A stretch of DNA of 5,725 nucleotides from assembly GCA_903970455.1 (NCBI GenBank), contig CAJCIW010000165.1:1-5725 (forward strand), in the 5' to 3' direction. The stretch is from Verrucomicrobiota bacterium. Lineage in GTDB: Bacteria; Chlamydiota; Chlamydiia; Chlamydiales; Rhabdochlamydiaceae. The notes below the pieces were generated by a model that saw nothing but the letters and a program-made list of their open reading frames with translations, searched no databases and was not told where the DNA came from. The position numbers and the translations under genes were made by a program. How positions within the stretch are numbered: the stretch's first letter is position 1; each line of letters begins with the position of its first letter. Below, one piece after another: positions 5,568 to 5,725 of this stretch.

Positions 5568-5725
5568 GATGCTAAAAGAAGTTACAGCTTAAAGACCACC
5601 ACGATTTTTTCACAAGAGCTTTCGTGTTTCATTCCCACACTCCCTCGGCGAAAAAATATTTCTTAACTTCTCTTCGTAGGATTTAATTTAAATTTTAATT
5701 TTTTTATTACATTTTTTTAGAATAA
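5568..5725. other. Noncoding region upstream of the tRNA pair
   Basis: This 158-nt stretch to the window end has no recognisable gene. The distal part (about 5680-5725) is almost entirely A/T, including a taatttaaatttta palindromic patch and two T7 runs, which could act as an UP-type element for tRNA transcription on the minus strand or belong to the promoter of a gene beyond the window. On the minus strand TTGTGA (5616-5611) and TGTAAC (5586-5581) resemble promoter hexamers but their spacing is too long to be a convincing pair. A 16-codon ORF (5582-5632, minus) is not called as a gene. Confidence 0.5.

Noticed and set aside
5680..5725. AT-rich end of the window as a possible replication origin or attachment site
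   Set aside because: No DnaA-box-like repeats, iterons or tRNA-end duplication can be seen; plain AT-rich promoter-region sequence explains it.

Overview
The window is a gene-dense piece of bacterial chromosome of moderate GC content. It holds a 3'-partial HAD-type hydrolase, five complete plus-strand genes, one minus-strand membrane protein gene and two minus-strand tRNA genes. The best guess for the source is a member of the Chlamydiae, probably a chlamydia-like (Parachlamydiales/Waddlia-type) organism rather than Chlamydia itself. The reasons are the divergent elongation factor P with an atypical modification loop and a ...EYIQRV C-terminus, the gene order efp-accB-accC, and AccC variants (QRRRQK, EHTITE) that I remember from chlamydial proteins. 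This placement rests on memory of the families, not on a search.

Region 1 (1-2688, plus strand) is a tight operon-like run: the end of a HAD hydrolase, then efp, accB and accC, with gaps of 14, 9 and 1 nt. EF-P rescues ribosomes stalled on proline-rich stretches. AccB (biotin carboxyl carrier) and AccC (biotin carboxylase) form the first half-reaction of acetyl-CoA carboxylase, which makes malonyl-CoA for fatty acid synthesis. The partner subunits AccA and AccD are not in the window. Region 2 (2689-2891) is a 203-nt spacer with a T10 tract, a short direct repeat, weak promoter-like sequence and a doubtful 39-codon ORF.

Region 3 (2892-4425, plus strand) is a two-gene unit: a hypoxanthine-type phosphoribosyltransferase (hpt, purine salvage) and rmlA (glucose-1-phosphate thymidylyltransferase, first step to dTDP-rhamnose and related dTDP-sugars). 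The most unusual point in the window is that the hpt reading frame begins with a 31-residue extension resembling a secretion signal, although the enzyme family is cytosolic.

Region 4 (4422-5567, minus strand) reads tRNA-Val(UAC), tRNA-Asp(GUC), then a YitT/DUF2179-family membrane protein. The stop codon of this gene overlaps the stop of rmlA by four bases in convergent orientation. Region 5 (5568-5725) is AT-rich noncoding sequence upstream of the tRNAs. I see no mobile element, CRISPR array, rRNA or clearly new multi-gene system; most of the window is ordinary housekeeping content.
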